This document shows, one piece after another, positions 22,641 through 35,568 of a DNA stretch of 64,000 bases. The translations under genes and the position numbers were made by a program. The stretch comes from Hyperoplus lanceolatus (lineage: Eukaryota > Chordata > Actinopteri > Uranoscopiformes > Ammodytidae), in NCBI GenBank assembly GCA_026929865.2, contig CM049407.1, forward strand, positions 32,889,501-32,953,500. The letters are read 5' to 3'. Positions within the stretch are counted from its first letter, which is position 1. The number at the start of each line of letters is the position of its first letter. The notes under the pieces are model-generated. The model searched no databases. It was not told the DNA's origin and worked only from the letters and a program-made list of their open reading frames with translations.

Positions 22641-23973
22641 GGCTACGAGTAACTTTTAAATATCTTTTAAACAGCCTAATTTTTCCTCTGATAATCATGA
22701 ATTAACTTTAACAGCAAACGAGACCATCAGTGCAAAGAAAGCCGTTTTTATATTGTTTTTAATAAATGCATTTAGTCTGGTCGCACACCCAGTCCGATTT
22801 TCGGCTTCGCGCATGCAGGTTCTATGGTCACATATTCGTATTGGTCGCAGATTTCAGGGTAGCGCAGCAAAGCAATTCTGAGTAGCCTATCCCTCCAAGG
22901 TGAGGGAAGGGGAGCCGGGAGCTTTGTTTGAGACAGTTATTTGTCGTCAAAATGACTGACAACGGGGCTGAACCATCAAAGAAAAAAAGAAAATTCAATA
23001 AAGAAAAAGCTAAAAGGGAGAGTGTTAGATGGGAGGGAGGAGGGCGAAGCCAAGCAACGTGTACACAATTTAACAGGAGCTAACTAGTCATGCAAAGTTT
23101 ACATCTTCCTAAGTGAATGAACGGTACCAAAACAAAGTTTACTTTGCTTCATCATCATCAGATGAACATTATTCATCTGAGATAGTCAATATTTAGAACA
23201 ACATAAACATCGCTACCTCATCGCTTATCCATACTGCCGCCTCTCATTCATTCGCTTTCTGTGGGGACATTGGGGGTTTCAGCTCGTGAGAGAGGTTAGG
23301 TGATACCGCATCAACTCATTGCAATCAGGTGTGTGTGGCACTGACTGGCATTAGCTGATGCAGTGTCACTAACCACTCTCACGGTGTCGAAAAGAGTCTG
23401 TGCCACACCTTCAACACACAAGACATGCACTATACTGCGTCCTAAACATTTGACACTCGCACGGCCGGCACGCGCTAAAAATAGCTTTAAGGTGCGAACA
23501 AACCATCCGCGTTGGGTGCGGTGGCCACGCGCCTAACGCACCTGATCTAGCGCTTGGTCATTTTGTGTCAAAAAATGGTTCAACGCGCCCAACGCCACGC
23601 AATAGTCTCCCTCCCCCCCCCCCGATATGTTTATTCCCCTAATCAACCATGGCTGCGAATCCAGACCTGACCCGACACAACAGCCGTTCATGTCCGCACA
23701 AAAACAACAACAACACAAAGACAAATAAACAGCAACTGAACGGAACAAATAGCCTTAAAACAGCATTGCAGATTCACGCCATTCGGAAATGAACACAAAC
23801 AGGGAGCACCATACCAAACACATTTACAGCAGCATTGTGCGCAGGGCAGTAGAAAATAAAGGCAAGTAGCCTACATTACCCTACCTGGCTGTGACGGGAC
23901 AGTGGCTGGCGTGATGTGGTACTGAAATTGAAACTACTGATCACCTGCTTTTCATTGGCTGTGTCTTGTTTAA
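22641..23973. other. No supported gene; one small basic open frame
   Basis: A 44-codon frame at 22,952-23,086 begins MTDNGAEPSKKKRKFNKEKA, with a nuclear-localisation-like KKKRK run. It could be the first exon of a transposon-derived gene, but nothing after it supports that. 23,490-23,620 is rich in GCG-containing palindromic words (GGTGCGGTGGCCACGCGCC) like a miniature-element end. Confidence 0.3.
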
Positions 23974-24521
23974 GGGGCCGCATCCTTCTAAGGACGCGGT
24001 CTATGAAGGCCATAGCCTGTGAAGGCCGATTCGAAGGCCGGAAACGAGCGTAGTTAAACGAGACGGTCTCCCGCAGGTCTCCCGAAGTTTACGAGCATTT
24101 CCGGGTTTGCGTAACAAGCCGGTACCTTGCGTGACGACTCGCCGCTCCTGTGCTGCCTAGCAACCCTGATTGCTGCCAACGGAAGCCTTGTCAACGGAGG
24201 AATATAGAAAAAGAAGTTGCCTACCAGACGAAAAGAAAAAAAGTACAAGAAAAAAGAAAGGAAGATAAAAGTTAAGAAGATGGAGCAACACGTTGCTGTT
24301 TTGTTATTTTTTATTTTATTTTATGCCATCTCTGAAAAAACGCAAAGAATCTTGGGATATGTTGGGACGCGAAGGATATATCTGTTGGACCCTTCAAAAC
24401 CGTGAAACGAAGGCTGCATTTCTCGGCCGCATATGAAGGAGCCTTCCAAATGGAACAAGCCTTTGTGCGCCGCTATGATGCAATCAGTCTTCACATGCAG
24501 CCTTCGTAGGCTGCGGCCGCT
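23974..24521. mobile_element. Miniature-element-like sequence with GC-rich inverted ends
   Basis: Left end GGGGCCGCATCCTTCTAAGG and reversed right end GCGGCCGCAGCCTACGAAGG match at 16 of 20 positions. Further pairs of GAAGGC/GCCTTC motifs occur inside both ends. No clear target duplication and no transposase. Confidence 0.55.
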
Positions 24522-26099
24522 CGATTGAGATACACCCATTGTGTATATTCTGAAGCCTTTTGGGAGGATTTGCAGTCCTGCCAAAATCCAACTACACACT
24601 CCTCTCACAGGACAAAACAAAGTGTTTGATGTAAGGACATTCATGATAACTAGATTTTGAACAATGTGATACGCCTGGCAAAATGTTTCATCTATGCCTA
24701 CTTTGCTGAAAGAGAAACATGCAAGATCTCCCCTGGAACTAATGAATCGATGAATGTGTTTGAGGACCCCTAGCTAGCAGAACGGAGATTCCCTAGGCCT
24801 GTAATAGGTCTGTTTATTTATTTATTTATTTTTTCTATTTGACTCAGGAAAAAGGTCTCTTTTTTGTTTTACAATCTATGTTATCCTTTTTATTCATTAT
24901 GCTTTGTAGGCTATGCAAGAACATAGGGGTTATTTACATGTTTTCTATGCCATGATATAGCAAATTAATAAATGTTCAATGAAAAAGAAGAAGCTTCAAT
25001 TGGTGATTCTGAGCCAAAATCCACTGCCATTTTTTGAAGGGAATAGGAGTGAATTGTTAATTGTTTTGATCATTTGATCCACACTTCGAAAGCAGAAGAT
25101 GGCGGTAAAGCGCCAATAAGCTGGATGCCAACCGCCGTAAAACACAAAAGAAGAAGAATCCACTGCGCACCGGAAGTTGCGTCACGTCGACATAGCATCC
25201 GAGTGAAGTAAACAACATGCGATTTTAGGTCCACATCCATGATATGAGTAGCAAGAGGCAGGTGATATGATGAAATACATATTCAAAACTATGTCCAAAT
25301 TGTATACCCACTGCATGCATACTACATCATTTGCATGATCACCTGTAGTAAGCCCCTATGTATAATAGTAAACAGAAAATAGTGTGCGATTTGGAGGAAC
25401 TCAGGGTGACACTTGACTGGAACCACAGCGTGAGCGAAGAAATCCACTGACCTTTTTTACTGGCGCACTGTGCTGGCTAGCTTTTCAAGTCAGGTTGCAG
25501 CTGACAACAAAACCAAGGGTAAAAGATGTTTTTTTTTCTCGTTAAGAATATTACAGTTATACTGAGTTACATTGGGTGGGGGGCATATGGCTATCTATTG
25601 TTCGAGCAGCACAGAGCGAAGCCGAAAGCAGCTTGTTTGTGTAATGGACAACTGGCTGCTGTCTTCTCCATCCGTCAACTTTAATGCATATTTATTTCAC
25701 TAACTATAAGACACTTGAATTTGGAATTTGCTTGTGGGGGGTGAATTTAGTGTTTTAATACAACGATGCAAGATTCCAATAATCAAGTATTTAAAAAATC
25801 ACTTGTATTTCAATGTGCATTGAGTAATAGGCTAAAGAAATAGATGGAACAGCTGCAGGTGCTTCAGTGTGAGACAGCCTGACACAAGATGATACACTGT
25901 GTGTGTGTGTGTGTGTGTGCGTGTGTGTGTGTGTGTGGACAGCAGCACTCCAGGTCCTGGGGGGGATCTAGTCAGGTAGCTGCAGTCCTGCCAGGTGTCA
26001 GAGTGAACTGAGGATCAGGGTAGCAGAGCATTTACAGATGTTTAAGAGATGTGTTTTATTAGTAGACCCCTAGTCTAAACCCGGAAATAAACCTATTCA
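24522..26099. other. No gene; (GT)n at 25,897-25,938
   Basis: AT-rich. A TTTATTTATTTATTTA run lies near 24,810. A repeat-like stretch at 25,085-25,160 reads GATGGCGGTAAAGCGCC followed by GAAGAAGAA. The GT microsatellite is interrupted once by GC. Otherwise nothing recognised. Confidence 0.5.
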
Positions 26100-29000
26100 A
26101 AACATCGTCCCCTTCGCATTAATTTATCGGTTTATTTTATAAACATGATGCCAAACCTGCTGCAGATCAGTTACCTTTGGTCCCAGCATTAAATAATTAG
26201 CCTAGTTGTCTTCTGCTGGGTGAAGAATGCTCATTTGACGGAGTTAACCAGCGATCTCATCAACTCCATTCATAAGAAACTATAGTACCCGAATTTTACA
26301 CGGTGCGCCACAAAGTTGTGACGAAAAACACTGTGCTAGTAGGATATTAATATTTTCACATAGGCAAATATTGAATCATATGTACAATGCACGTCAAATG
26401 AGCAAATTGCATGAATATGTTGGCGCTGGTCAAAGAACTAGGTCCCAGTGCCTTCAGGCATAGTTTTTTGATTTAACTTTACTTTCTATTTTCCATTTTT
26501 GACTGATATGTCTTAATGAGATGATGCAAAACAAGAATATTTCCACTTGTGGTAATCTTGTAATCTGAAATCTGATTAACAAGGAATAATTTCAGATGTG
26601 TATGTTATAGAAGAAGAAGATCAATGATGTGCACTGAAGCCTGTGGTATATGTCAGGTACATTTAAAAAAGGTCTAGTAAGCCTGTGAGCAGTTAATATC
26701 AGTCCATGTAGTTTTGTAAAATCATAAGTATGGGAAGCATGACATTTCAGATCCAGCACAAACAACTGGCAACGTTTGCATGATCTATTATTACCCTTTT
26801 CACAGTGTCTCAAAACTAAAAAGTTCAAAATATGCAATACAAGCTCTGTAGAGACAGCATCACAAAGAAAAGACAACAACAATGCTAAAACCAGATTATT
26901 AAAGAACACAAGCAGTGCAGAAATAGTGTCAGTAAAAGAACAGTAGGCATCCAACTCAGTGAACTTCCACAGACTGCAATTTTAGAAACGCAAGAACCCT
27001 ACATCCACTCCAAGAAAAATTATAAATGCCTGAATTAAACCCATGTTATTAGACTCCAGCCTTATGCTTTCACCTCTCTGCACCTACCTCTACCTAACGC
27101 CACCAGATTCCTGCACATCATTTCCGTCCAGCACCACTGTTTACGCTCTCCTGTTCACTCACACAGACTAATAAATAGGTTTCCAACAGCAAAATAACAG
27201 ATACAGGCCTACATGAACCACATTGTCACTGTCACAAACAGAAGCTACTCCCCAAACGAGCCTCAAACAAAATACACACTCAATGCGCACTACTGTCGCA
27301 AACAAACAGAAAGAATCACCACCACACGCCTTAAATGTCCATAAGTGTCACCATATCTGGCTTATTGCTTCCAAAACCCTAAACCACATTAAAATCTACA
27401 AATGTGTAAATAGCATCCTTTAAGAAAAGACTGCACACCCTTGATCATTTGTTTTCTACACTTACCTCTCGCAAAGCCAGACCAAACTAAATATCATGAA
27501 TATCTATCATTCAATCTTCATACTGAATTTGAGACTCATGTACGATCTACATTGGTTCTAAGCAATGACTGTGGTTCCGAGTAGTGAATAACACATTGTA
27601 GTGATGATAGAAAAACGTCTGAAATACTATGTATTCTGTAACAAGTGTCTACATAACCAGCCTATCACACTTAAATAATGCAGCCACAGCCAACTTCACA
27701 TGAATTAAGACACAAATAGTTTTCATCTCCAAACCTGATTGCACTACTGGTGCTGAATGGAAGAATAATCCCAGACCCTTCTCAATCCAATATAGCGATA
27801 TATGTCCAACTTTTAAAACTACGAGAACATCTTAGAAGTCAACCACACACAGCCTATCAACTTATTTACTTGCGTTATTTTCATACAATTAATAATAATA
27901 ATTTCAAGTGGACAGCTTCCTAAAGGTCAATTTAGATAATCAAATAAATAAATCAGAATATTTTGTCTATGTCGCATTCATTTGTCGGTTTATTTTTAAA
28001 ACATCATGATGTTTATTTCAGTCATATAACCAAGTAATATAACACATTATAGGACGTATTCAGTACAAAATTATAATTACAAGAAAAGTATCCATGGTGC
28101 TGATGTGTTGTCACAAATTAACTGACTCACAATTTGCCCCAAAGCCAACAACTGACTCAGCCCTTGTGCTGTTACGCATATGTGTGAATCCATCCACACT
28201 GTTCCACTAACAAGCTGTAGGGCTTGGAAGCTCCAAATATTGGCAGACTGAGAGTGGTAGCTCACATACTGCTATAAAACAGCCAATTGCCCAGTTGTCT
28301 GAATTCAGAATTGGCCTGCATTTGCCCCCAACCAAAAAAGAACAAATGCCTCATAGCACATCAGTCAGGAGGCGAACCAGCAACCTCAGATTCATCTCAA
28401 TACTCAATGTGTCAGAATCTTTTCAGTACTGCCACCAATTTACAGAACAAGGTCTGTGCTAGTTTGTTATTATCTCCATTAAAAAAAAAAATAAATAATT
28501 TAAAAAAAAAAAAACTTATGTAAAAAGAGCGGACTACAAACCATATCCACTAACTATGTCAAACTACGAAAGAAGAATAGCAAAATGCTGATGTTTTCCT
28601 ACATTGACAAGAGGCATGTGATATCGCATCTCATATTAGGCTCCGAGTATTGAAAGCACATTAGTGATGATATGAAAACAGTATGAAACACGGTAGTAGA
28701 GTTCATTCACAAGTTAAACTGATATCCCAGTAAACCCCAGCAAACACACACCTCCACGCTTCAATGGTAACACACAAACAGTTTACCACAAAACAATATT
28801 TCACTAAAAGCATGACAAATAATCACCTAATCCCTTCTGAAGTATGCCTAGGCCTAAATCTGAATAATAGCTGCTAAATGTACAATTTAAAACTGACAAG
28901 GCATCGACAGTCAGCTTAGCTAGCCTACTTGCTCCATATCCTCCCAAGCCTGTCACCACCAGGTCACCACCAGATAATCCAACACATGAGTAGGTCTCTA

Positions 29001-29420
29001 TGTCGCATTCATTTGTCGGTTTATTTTAAAACATCATGTTTTCAGTCACATAGCCTACCCATAGTATGCCATTCGCACAGGATGTATTCAGTAGCCTACT
29101 AAAAGAAAATGAAAATTCCAGCTAAATGTTACTAGTTTTCTGAATTTACTGTCTCCATTTTCAAACCAGATTAGCACACCACGGTTCCAGTAATGGTATA
29201 TTACAAAACAGGTGTGATGCATATTAAAGAGATCGGTGGTATTTGCTGATGTAGCAGATTTAAACAATTTACCAATAGACGTTACTCCACAGCCAACAGC
29301 TGGCTCCAAGCTTCGTGCTGGTTACGCACACTGTGACACACCTCACTCCTACATTGTATTCCACTCAAAGGCTGTGGGAGGTAAACCGATATTAATCAAA
29401 ATCGATTCTTACGCCAACAT
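26100..29420 (+). repeat. Decayed tandem duplication, period about 1.03-1.07 kb
   Basis: The phrase GTCGCATTCATTTGTCGGTT occurs at 27,970 and 29,001, with a weaker relative (CGCATTAATTTATCGGTTTA) at 26,117. Accompanying pairs are TTCCGAGTAGTGAATAACAC (27,575) with CTCCGAGTATTGAAAGCAC (28,641), and CCAACAACTGACTCAGCCC (28,145) with CCAACAGCTGGCTCCAAGC (29,293). Order is kept and offsets are 1,031-1,150 bp. No coding content. Confidence 0.65.
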
Positions 29421-30504
29421 GAACATATAAACATTGGACGTGTACGGGGTTTTGATCAGCATCGAATGAAGGCCACGCAGCCTGCTACCCTGACTACCCA
29501 TATTCTGACACACGCTGGTCTTCCTTGCAGTTCCTAGATGTGGGGTGATTACATTCAGTAGTTAATTTTATGTTTTGTAAAACAACTTTGGGTGTCAAGT
29601 GGTGTTGGTGGTTTCAATGAAAGCCAACGGACACAACAGAGTATGCACGCTGGCCATAATTTTTTTGAGCAGTTTCAGCCCATGGCACCCAAATGCCTCT
29701 CTTACTCAGGTAAATGAACACTGCATGAAGGTACACCGGTTGTCACATGTGCCTTCATGCTTGCTACTGAGCTTGTTATCACTGTCAAATTATTAATACA
29801 TACAGTGTCCTCCAAACCAGGGCCTCCAACACGGGCAGGTTTTCAGTAGCCCACTGGGCCTGTAGTTTGACCGACTAAAGGCAAGAAAAAGATGATCCGT
29901 AGTCCCATGATAACGGCAGCAGATATCTATGTTGCGTACGTAACTGCAGATTGAGTGAAATGCTAAGAAAGAAAGAAAAAAGCCAGCTGTGTGATCAATG
30001 TGATCGGCGCTGTGTGTAATATGGAACAGTTAGGCAAAGAGCTAAAATAACTGGGCTAGCTGTAGGCTGAGTTGATGTAGTAACTCTGGTTGTATTACTT
30101 GTATTATGTAGTAACATTTATTCATTTATATTTTGGGCGGCTCCACCATCCCACCCAGGTCAGGATAATAGCTCATTTCAGTTACCGCAAACAATGATGA
30201 GACAAAGGTCACCAAAAGTGGAGTCAGTCATTTCAGAAGATATAAAATGTCCAAAGAATCATATTCTATTAAGTTCCTCAAGATGATTATGAGTTGGTTT
30301 TAGATTCCAGAAAACTAAAAGAATATCAAGCAGCACTGAAAAAAATGTCTGCTGAATTTGTCTTGACATACCAATGTGAAGCTCCTTTTTCTGACAAGAG
30401 TGTCAGGTTTAAAACTGAAACTGAACAAAGATTATTTGATGAACATTCAAACACTGTATTAGGAGAACCTGAGTGCATAGGCCTACACCCATAATACAGA
30501 TAGA
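29421..30504. other. No confirmed gene; one possible exon-like frame
   Basis: A frame open from about 30,273 to 30,494 reads KLKEYQAALKKMSAEFV and later FKTETEQRLFDEHSNTVLGE, with a TTCTATTAAG acceptor-like start. The composition looks protein-like but I do not recognise the family and see no donor. Otherwise unremarkable AT-rich DNA. Confidence 0.25.
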
Positions 30505-31170
30505 AACAAAGGAAAATGTACTCTTTAGCTTGAGGAGAATTGCTCATCACCAAACATCTGTCAATAGCCATTCCTACATCACATTGAAGCTTAAGGTGCT
30601 GGTTTGAAATGTGTGTCTCTTTTTTTCCAACTTATTGTAATGAAGAAGTAATTTACCATCAAAGACATTCTGGGATATAGGAACCCATCATAATGGGTTA
30701 AGTCACACACTATGGGGTTGTTTTAGCTACAATGTTATTTTAATGGGAAAACCTAAAAGAAGGCAATGAGAACCAAATTCTGAAAGTTTAATTGCATTGT
30801 CAAGTTGACAAATAGGTCACATAACTTACTGTAGCCTTGGCAGCTGGTCTAGTTTGGGATGCACTGGGTTGTTTTGATTTTGCTGTCTCTTTCTTTGCTT
30901 GCTAGCTGGCTTTTCCTTAAGCCATTTTTCCAGGTGTCAGTGAGGATACAGCTTGACAATTTCTTTGTTATTAGAACTTTTTCCATTGAGCCTGAGATAA
31001 TATGACAACCAACTTCCTAAAAGCTGAATACCAACCTAACTTGAATTTGCTAACAAATAACAACCATCTGATAACCAATGCTTTTGCCAACAGCAATCTA
31101 AACCATAGCTTACCTTCACACTTTCTGAGGGTAACAGAAGGTTAATATAAACCCATTGTGTAAAAGCTAA
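30505..31170 (+). repeat. Dispersed repeat family, copy 1 (shared with 46.6 and 63.8 kb)
   Basis: Matches the reverse complement of 46,700-47,420 over most of its length. Shared stretches include GAATTGCTCA, TTGGGATGCACTGGGTTGTT, GTGTCAGTGAGGATACAGC and AAACCCATTGTGTAAAAGC. It has lost the GGGGAGA ends seen in copy 2. Confidence 0.78.
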
Positions 31171-32142
31171 AGCATGATTGAGAATGTGTGGAGCTGAATG
31201 ATAAGAAAAACACAAACATCCTCCCCAAATTCTGAATGCTAAGCTGTCTTCCTCTTACAGTTCAGCACTTCATCCAATTCTGGGACCTTTGATATATCAA
31301 CATTTTGAGTTAGCACAGCCATGGTGGCGAGAGAATTTATTGAGATCCAATCTGTGGTATAATGCATCAGTTTCTCCCTTATACTGTGGTGGACTCCATG
31401 GTAGCCAGTCATCTCACTAACTTTAAAAAAGACAAATATCCTAAGTCCCATGTACAATAAGATGCCTATGGGCAAGGGGTGGTGACAGTCTTTGGTCCTT
31501 GATGTGAATTTTCAGTGATGTGAAAAAATGAAATGGATTTTATGTGAAATAATTTTTGATAAGCATTGGGTATTGCAATTTCACACGTCAGAAGCTTAGT
31601 TCAGTTTATGTGCTATGTGAAATACAACATGTGCCGTGCAGCTCTTCTACAGAGAGTATAGTTTCACTTTAGTGCCCACCAAACATGCTGGCCCATTGAA
31701 ATTCTGCTGGGTACTTCTGGCTTAAAGACTAAAGTGATTGCACCTCACAGTCCCGGCTCTGAGAAGCATCTTTGGCCATGACTGTGGCGGGACAGGGACA
31801 CCAAAGAATAGGGCCAGATGGTGCGGAGAGGCAGCACTTTGAGTCTGCCCATGTTCGTTATTCAGTCCCCAACAGTTAAACAGTGTAATAACCCTTTTGC
31901 TAAACAGTTATTTAACTTAGTGTCAAATTGTTGTTTTGGAACAAACAGTCACCTATGTGATTCGGGATCCTGCAGAGAGTATTTGAGAGGGGTGGGGCTC
32001 TGATGGCCAGCACAGTGTGTGTGTGTGTGGGCGGGGGAGCAGTGGAACTGAACAGAAAAGAGAGAATTACACAGTGATTTGATTGACTGATGGTGATTAG
32101 ACCACAAAGCCTTTGTCTTGATTATATACACAAATCCCTGGA

Positions 32143-32204
<62 letters not shown>

Positions 32205-33324
32205 CAAATTCAAACAATATTGGTGGTTGAAAGTTTGTAACAGCATAATGCTGCTGTGCCAAAGTATCAGATAATAATTCAATAAATCAGAAACATAAGG
32301 AACATTATATTACTTCTTATATACTGTGTGTGTGTGCCCGAATCATTCACTGGCCCTCAGGTTGTAAGATTGTTAGTTACCCACATGATGTCCTGGCCTC
32401 CTTCTCTGAGAGTTTTGATGAGAGGTCAGTCAGCTCTTGAAATCTGGTACTACAGAGCTGAACTTGTTCAAATACAATTTTTCTTGTATCAATTTAATTT
32501 TGGAGAACATCATATAAAAACTGTCCCACCTACCCAGTCGAATAGTGAATCATGTTTTTCTGTTTTCTTGGTTGCCTTGGTTAGGATCTGTCTCTGCTTT
32601 CTATCTCTGACAGTAGAGAGATATTCTGCTAATTCATAATTTATTTTAAGGGCCAGATAACATTCCAACTAATTTATTTCTTTTGAGTTGTTTCTTCCCA
32701 GTGGTCCATAGTTTTTTTACATTGTGCTATAATTTGCTTTACTCTGGTGGCTCAACATGTTTTTTCCTTATTGCCCACGGTTATGTGGATCTGAGTTTTT
32801 CTGGAACCCAGGGAATCTTTTTTCCTAGAGTTTTAGTCACAATTGGTATAGAGTATATAAGCTCTTTAGATTTGCTATTTTTCTTTAGTTAATGATAGAG
32901 TCAATATTATTGCTCTATACAATAGAAGAGTTAGGCAAAACATATTGAATGTGAAGCCTACAACTGAAAGTATAAGGAAAGGAGTGTGCCAGGGCCAAAG
33001 TCCAGTAGTTTGATGAATGGTTTTATTCTTGAATTTGGGCAGTTTAATGAATAGTTCACCTGCAGAAGTCATGATCAAACATAGGGAAAATAAGAGAAGT
33101 GGTAGGCAGTTTTTATCACTTTCTCCATATCCAGTAGGGATGTGAATGTTTTCCATTCGGAGTCTGGTTCTTAAAAATAGAAATCCGAAAATCAGTGTTG
33201 CCTATTTTCTAGTGGATGTCACCATGCTGGTCATTAATGATGCAACAGGAGTGCAAGCCAACAAAGAAGCAACACTACATAAGAAAAATATGCAGCATAA
33301 GTTGTAAACGCTCTGCCTAAGACT
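31171..33324. other. No gene; (CT)n microsatellite at 32,146-32,205
   Basis: The CT run is bordered by CAAATCCCTGGAGTTT, which recurs in reverse beside the GA run at 47,644-47,695. The two loci therefore share a repeat that contains the microsatellite. A short GT run lies at 32,016-32,028. Open frames at 31,239-31,475 and 32,328-32,639 carry no motif I recognise. Confidence 0.5.
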
Positions 33325-33507
33325 ATGATGTTAAATCACCTTAGAAACACAATGCCTAGTGCGAGCCACAAAAGCCACCGTGAGATTTTGCAGAGATATT
33401 TGAAAAGGGAAGAACTGCAGCTGACTAGCCAAAATACAAATCACAGTGATAGCTCCTGCATGTCATTGGGGAAGGCTTCGCGATCTGATGAAGGTTCTGA
33501 GCCTTAA
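33325..33507 (+). pseudogene. Possible BED-finger/hAT transposase remnant
   Basis: The 60-codon frame contains MLNHLRNTMPSASHKSHREI. This resembles the end of a BED zinc finger (usually ...NHLRNKHP), with the second His replaced. The upstream Cys pair is not readable in frame. It could be a chance match. Confidence 0.3.
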
Positions 33508-33933
33508 ACACAGAGCCATGTCGGCAAAACTCCAAAATCCCCTGTTAGTTTTGCCAAGGTTTAATAGTTTACATAGTAATTACAATCAACAGCGACGCAT
33601 TCACAGCGGTTAAATAAAAAGTCTGTTAATTAGTTATTGTAAGTGCCAGATAGATTGAATATTAGCAGCAGCTAAAGGAAAGTTTAAGGTCATTTTTGGC
33701 CTTCTGCACCTCAACCTCTGCTGCTGTGGAATGGAAAGAGCAAGGCAGCCGATTGGATTTGTTGACTGTACTTAATAGTTTCTGTCAGATCCCTAATATT
33801 GAGTTTGGCCTCTTGGTATTGTCCTGCCATGAGCGGACCGGAGGGTAGGCCTAAAGCCTCTGCCAATTATAGAGTGCGCTCATGAGCAGCTCACTTATGA
33901 AAAGAACAGTTGTTAAATTGATTTTGAAATAAA

Positions 33934-34621
33934 AGCCATTGAATTTTAAGCACTGAATATTTATGCATTGAAATAATGTATCTGAATTTTTTGCTGCATT
34001 GAAATAATGTATTTGAATTAATTTTCACCTTTATTTTACAATGTTCTCAAATTCAAAATCAAATATTCAACGTTAAAATTCAATTTGCCAAATTCAACTG
34101 CAAAATCCCATGTATGAAATTGAGTAAAACTTTGGGGACCCAAGGAAGAGTTACCGATCATAGATGCTAGATTGCGTCTGAACAAAGAGAGCCAGTGGGA
34201 ATATATAAGGGAAGAATATAATATGACATATGCGTTATGTTTTGTAATGCACCCAGCACTCTCTACTTGCTACGCTTGACATGGCTAAAACCTGATTTGC
34301 TTTCCTGCATCAGTCAGGGTACCCAAGGCAACGAGCTAATATTCACTTGTTTTTCATGAATGCGATCTAATATCTGCATCGATTGCTCTTCTGGGTCCCC
34401 AACGTTTTACTCTGAATTTCATATGGATTTGCAGTTGAATTTGGCACGTTGGAATTTTAATGGAATATTTGATTTTGAATTTGAGAACATTGTATAATAA
34501 AGGTGTGAAAATTAAAGCGCTAGTACCTAATTAGTTAAACTAGGAGGCAAAAATTGATGCATTATTTCAATGGTAAAAAATTGATATATTAAGAATAAGA
34601 AAATATTCAGTTAAAATTATA
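33934..34621. mobile_element. Palindromic miniature element, arms about 200 bp
   Basis: 33,934-34,160 and 34,375-34,621 are reverse complements. Pairs include CAATGTTCTCAAATTCAAAA / TTTTGAATTTGAGAACATTG, GCCAAATTCAACTGCAAA / TTTGCAGTTGAATTTGGC and GGGGACCCA / TGGGTCCCC. The loop is about 215 bp. The arms are AT-rich and diverged by about 15-20%. No transposase. Confidence 0.8.
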
Positions 34622-35069
34622 ACACTAAACATTAAATCCGATGACACTTTTAGCTTCCATGGATCAGCTTGCATAAAACGCCACCTATAGAATATGTCCA
34701 CTTAATTTTTATTAAAAAAATATAATATTATGATATATGGAGCCTAGGAAGTAATACTGCTTATTACGACTCAGCTGGCTTTGTTGAACAACTCATGTCA
34801 TGCAACATATGCATATATATTCCATCTGTCTCTGATTTCACTTTCTATAATAAATGTGAGTCATCAGAGTGTACTGAGAGAGGGGGCACAGCCTCAGCAC
34901 CAATCACATGGACTCTTTTCTGGGCTCATCTCTTGGGTTTGGAGGGCCTTAGAGTGGAGGGTGTCTCTGGGGCTGGATTTCAGGGTATAAAGAGAGTTCT
35001 CTTTGAATGTATGACGTATGGGAATCTGCCTAATTCTGCTCTACATGCATTTGTTGTGTTTCAGCATTT
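34622..35069. other. No gene recognised
   Basis: Contains a 110-codon frame overlapping the left end of the next element; its composition is not convincing and no splice context supports it. Confidence 0.4.
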
Positions 35070-35568
35070 AAAGGCCAGGACACACCAGTCCACTACCCTA
35101 AATATTTGCCATCTCAGGAGCTCCTGAGTCTTCTCCCGTCGCGTCGAAAAAGTGCAAGAATGGCTACCAAACAATGTTGCCTTTCCACACGCTCTGCTGC
35201 AAAGTGATGCACAATCAAACAGAAAGAATCTGTATTGTGGTCCAAAAAGAATTTTCCAGAAACATTGACTGTCTTGTACTATAAACTTAGATAGAAATAC
35301 GTATTTATATTTATGGACCATAAAGATCACCATTTTTAGCAGAGAGTGTCGAGCATGGTGCCGTGCAGTCAATAAGACACATTAAATGATTTAGTACTGG
35401 GCTGACCAAACAACATGATTAAAACGATGGCAAACTGTTGTTAGCTGTTTGTGCTACCCGCTCACTGGTCATTGATCACAGCCCACAACTCAAATACCCA
35501 ACTGAAAGACTGTCCTGCCACTATTGGAATATAAACCCTTCAACGGCGACACGGGCCGGTGTGTCCTG

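Noticed and set aside
22952-23086. Small nuclear protein exon beginning MTDNGAEPSKKKRK
   Set aside because: Only 44 codons, no clear splice donor or downstream exon; mentioned as a remark only.
30273-30494. Possible protein-coding exon (KLKEYQAALKKMSAEFV...)
   Set aside because: Reads protein-like but no family, no donor site and no partner exon could be identified; kept only as a remark.
31239-31475. 78-codon minus-strand frame
   Set aside because: No recognisable motif or splice context.
32328-32639. 103-codon plus-strand frame
   Set aside because: Low-quality composition, no motif, in AT-rich intergenic DNA.
34795-35127. 110-codon frame running into a transposon end
   Set aside because: Its 3' part is the left end of a TTAA element; no homology seen.
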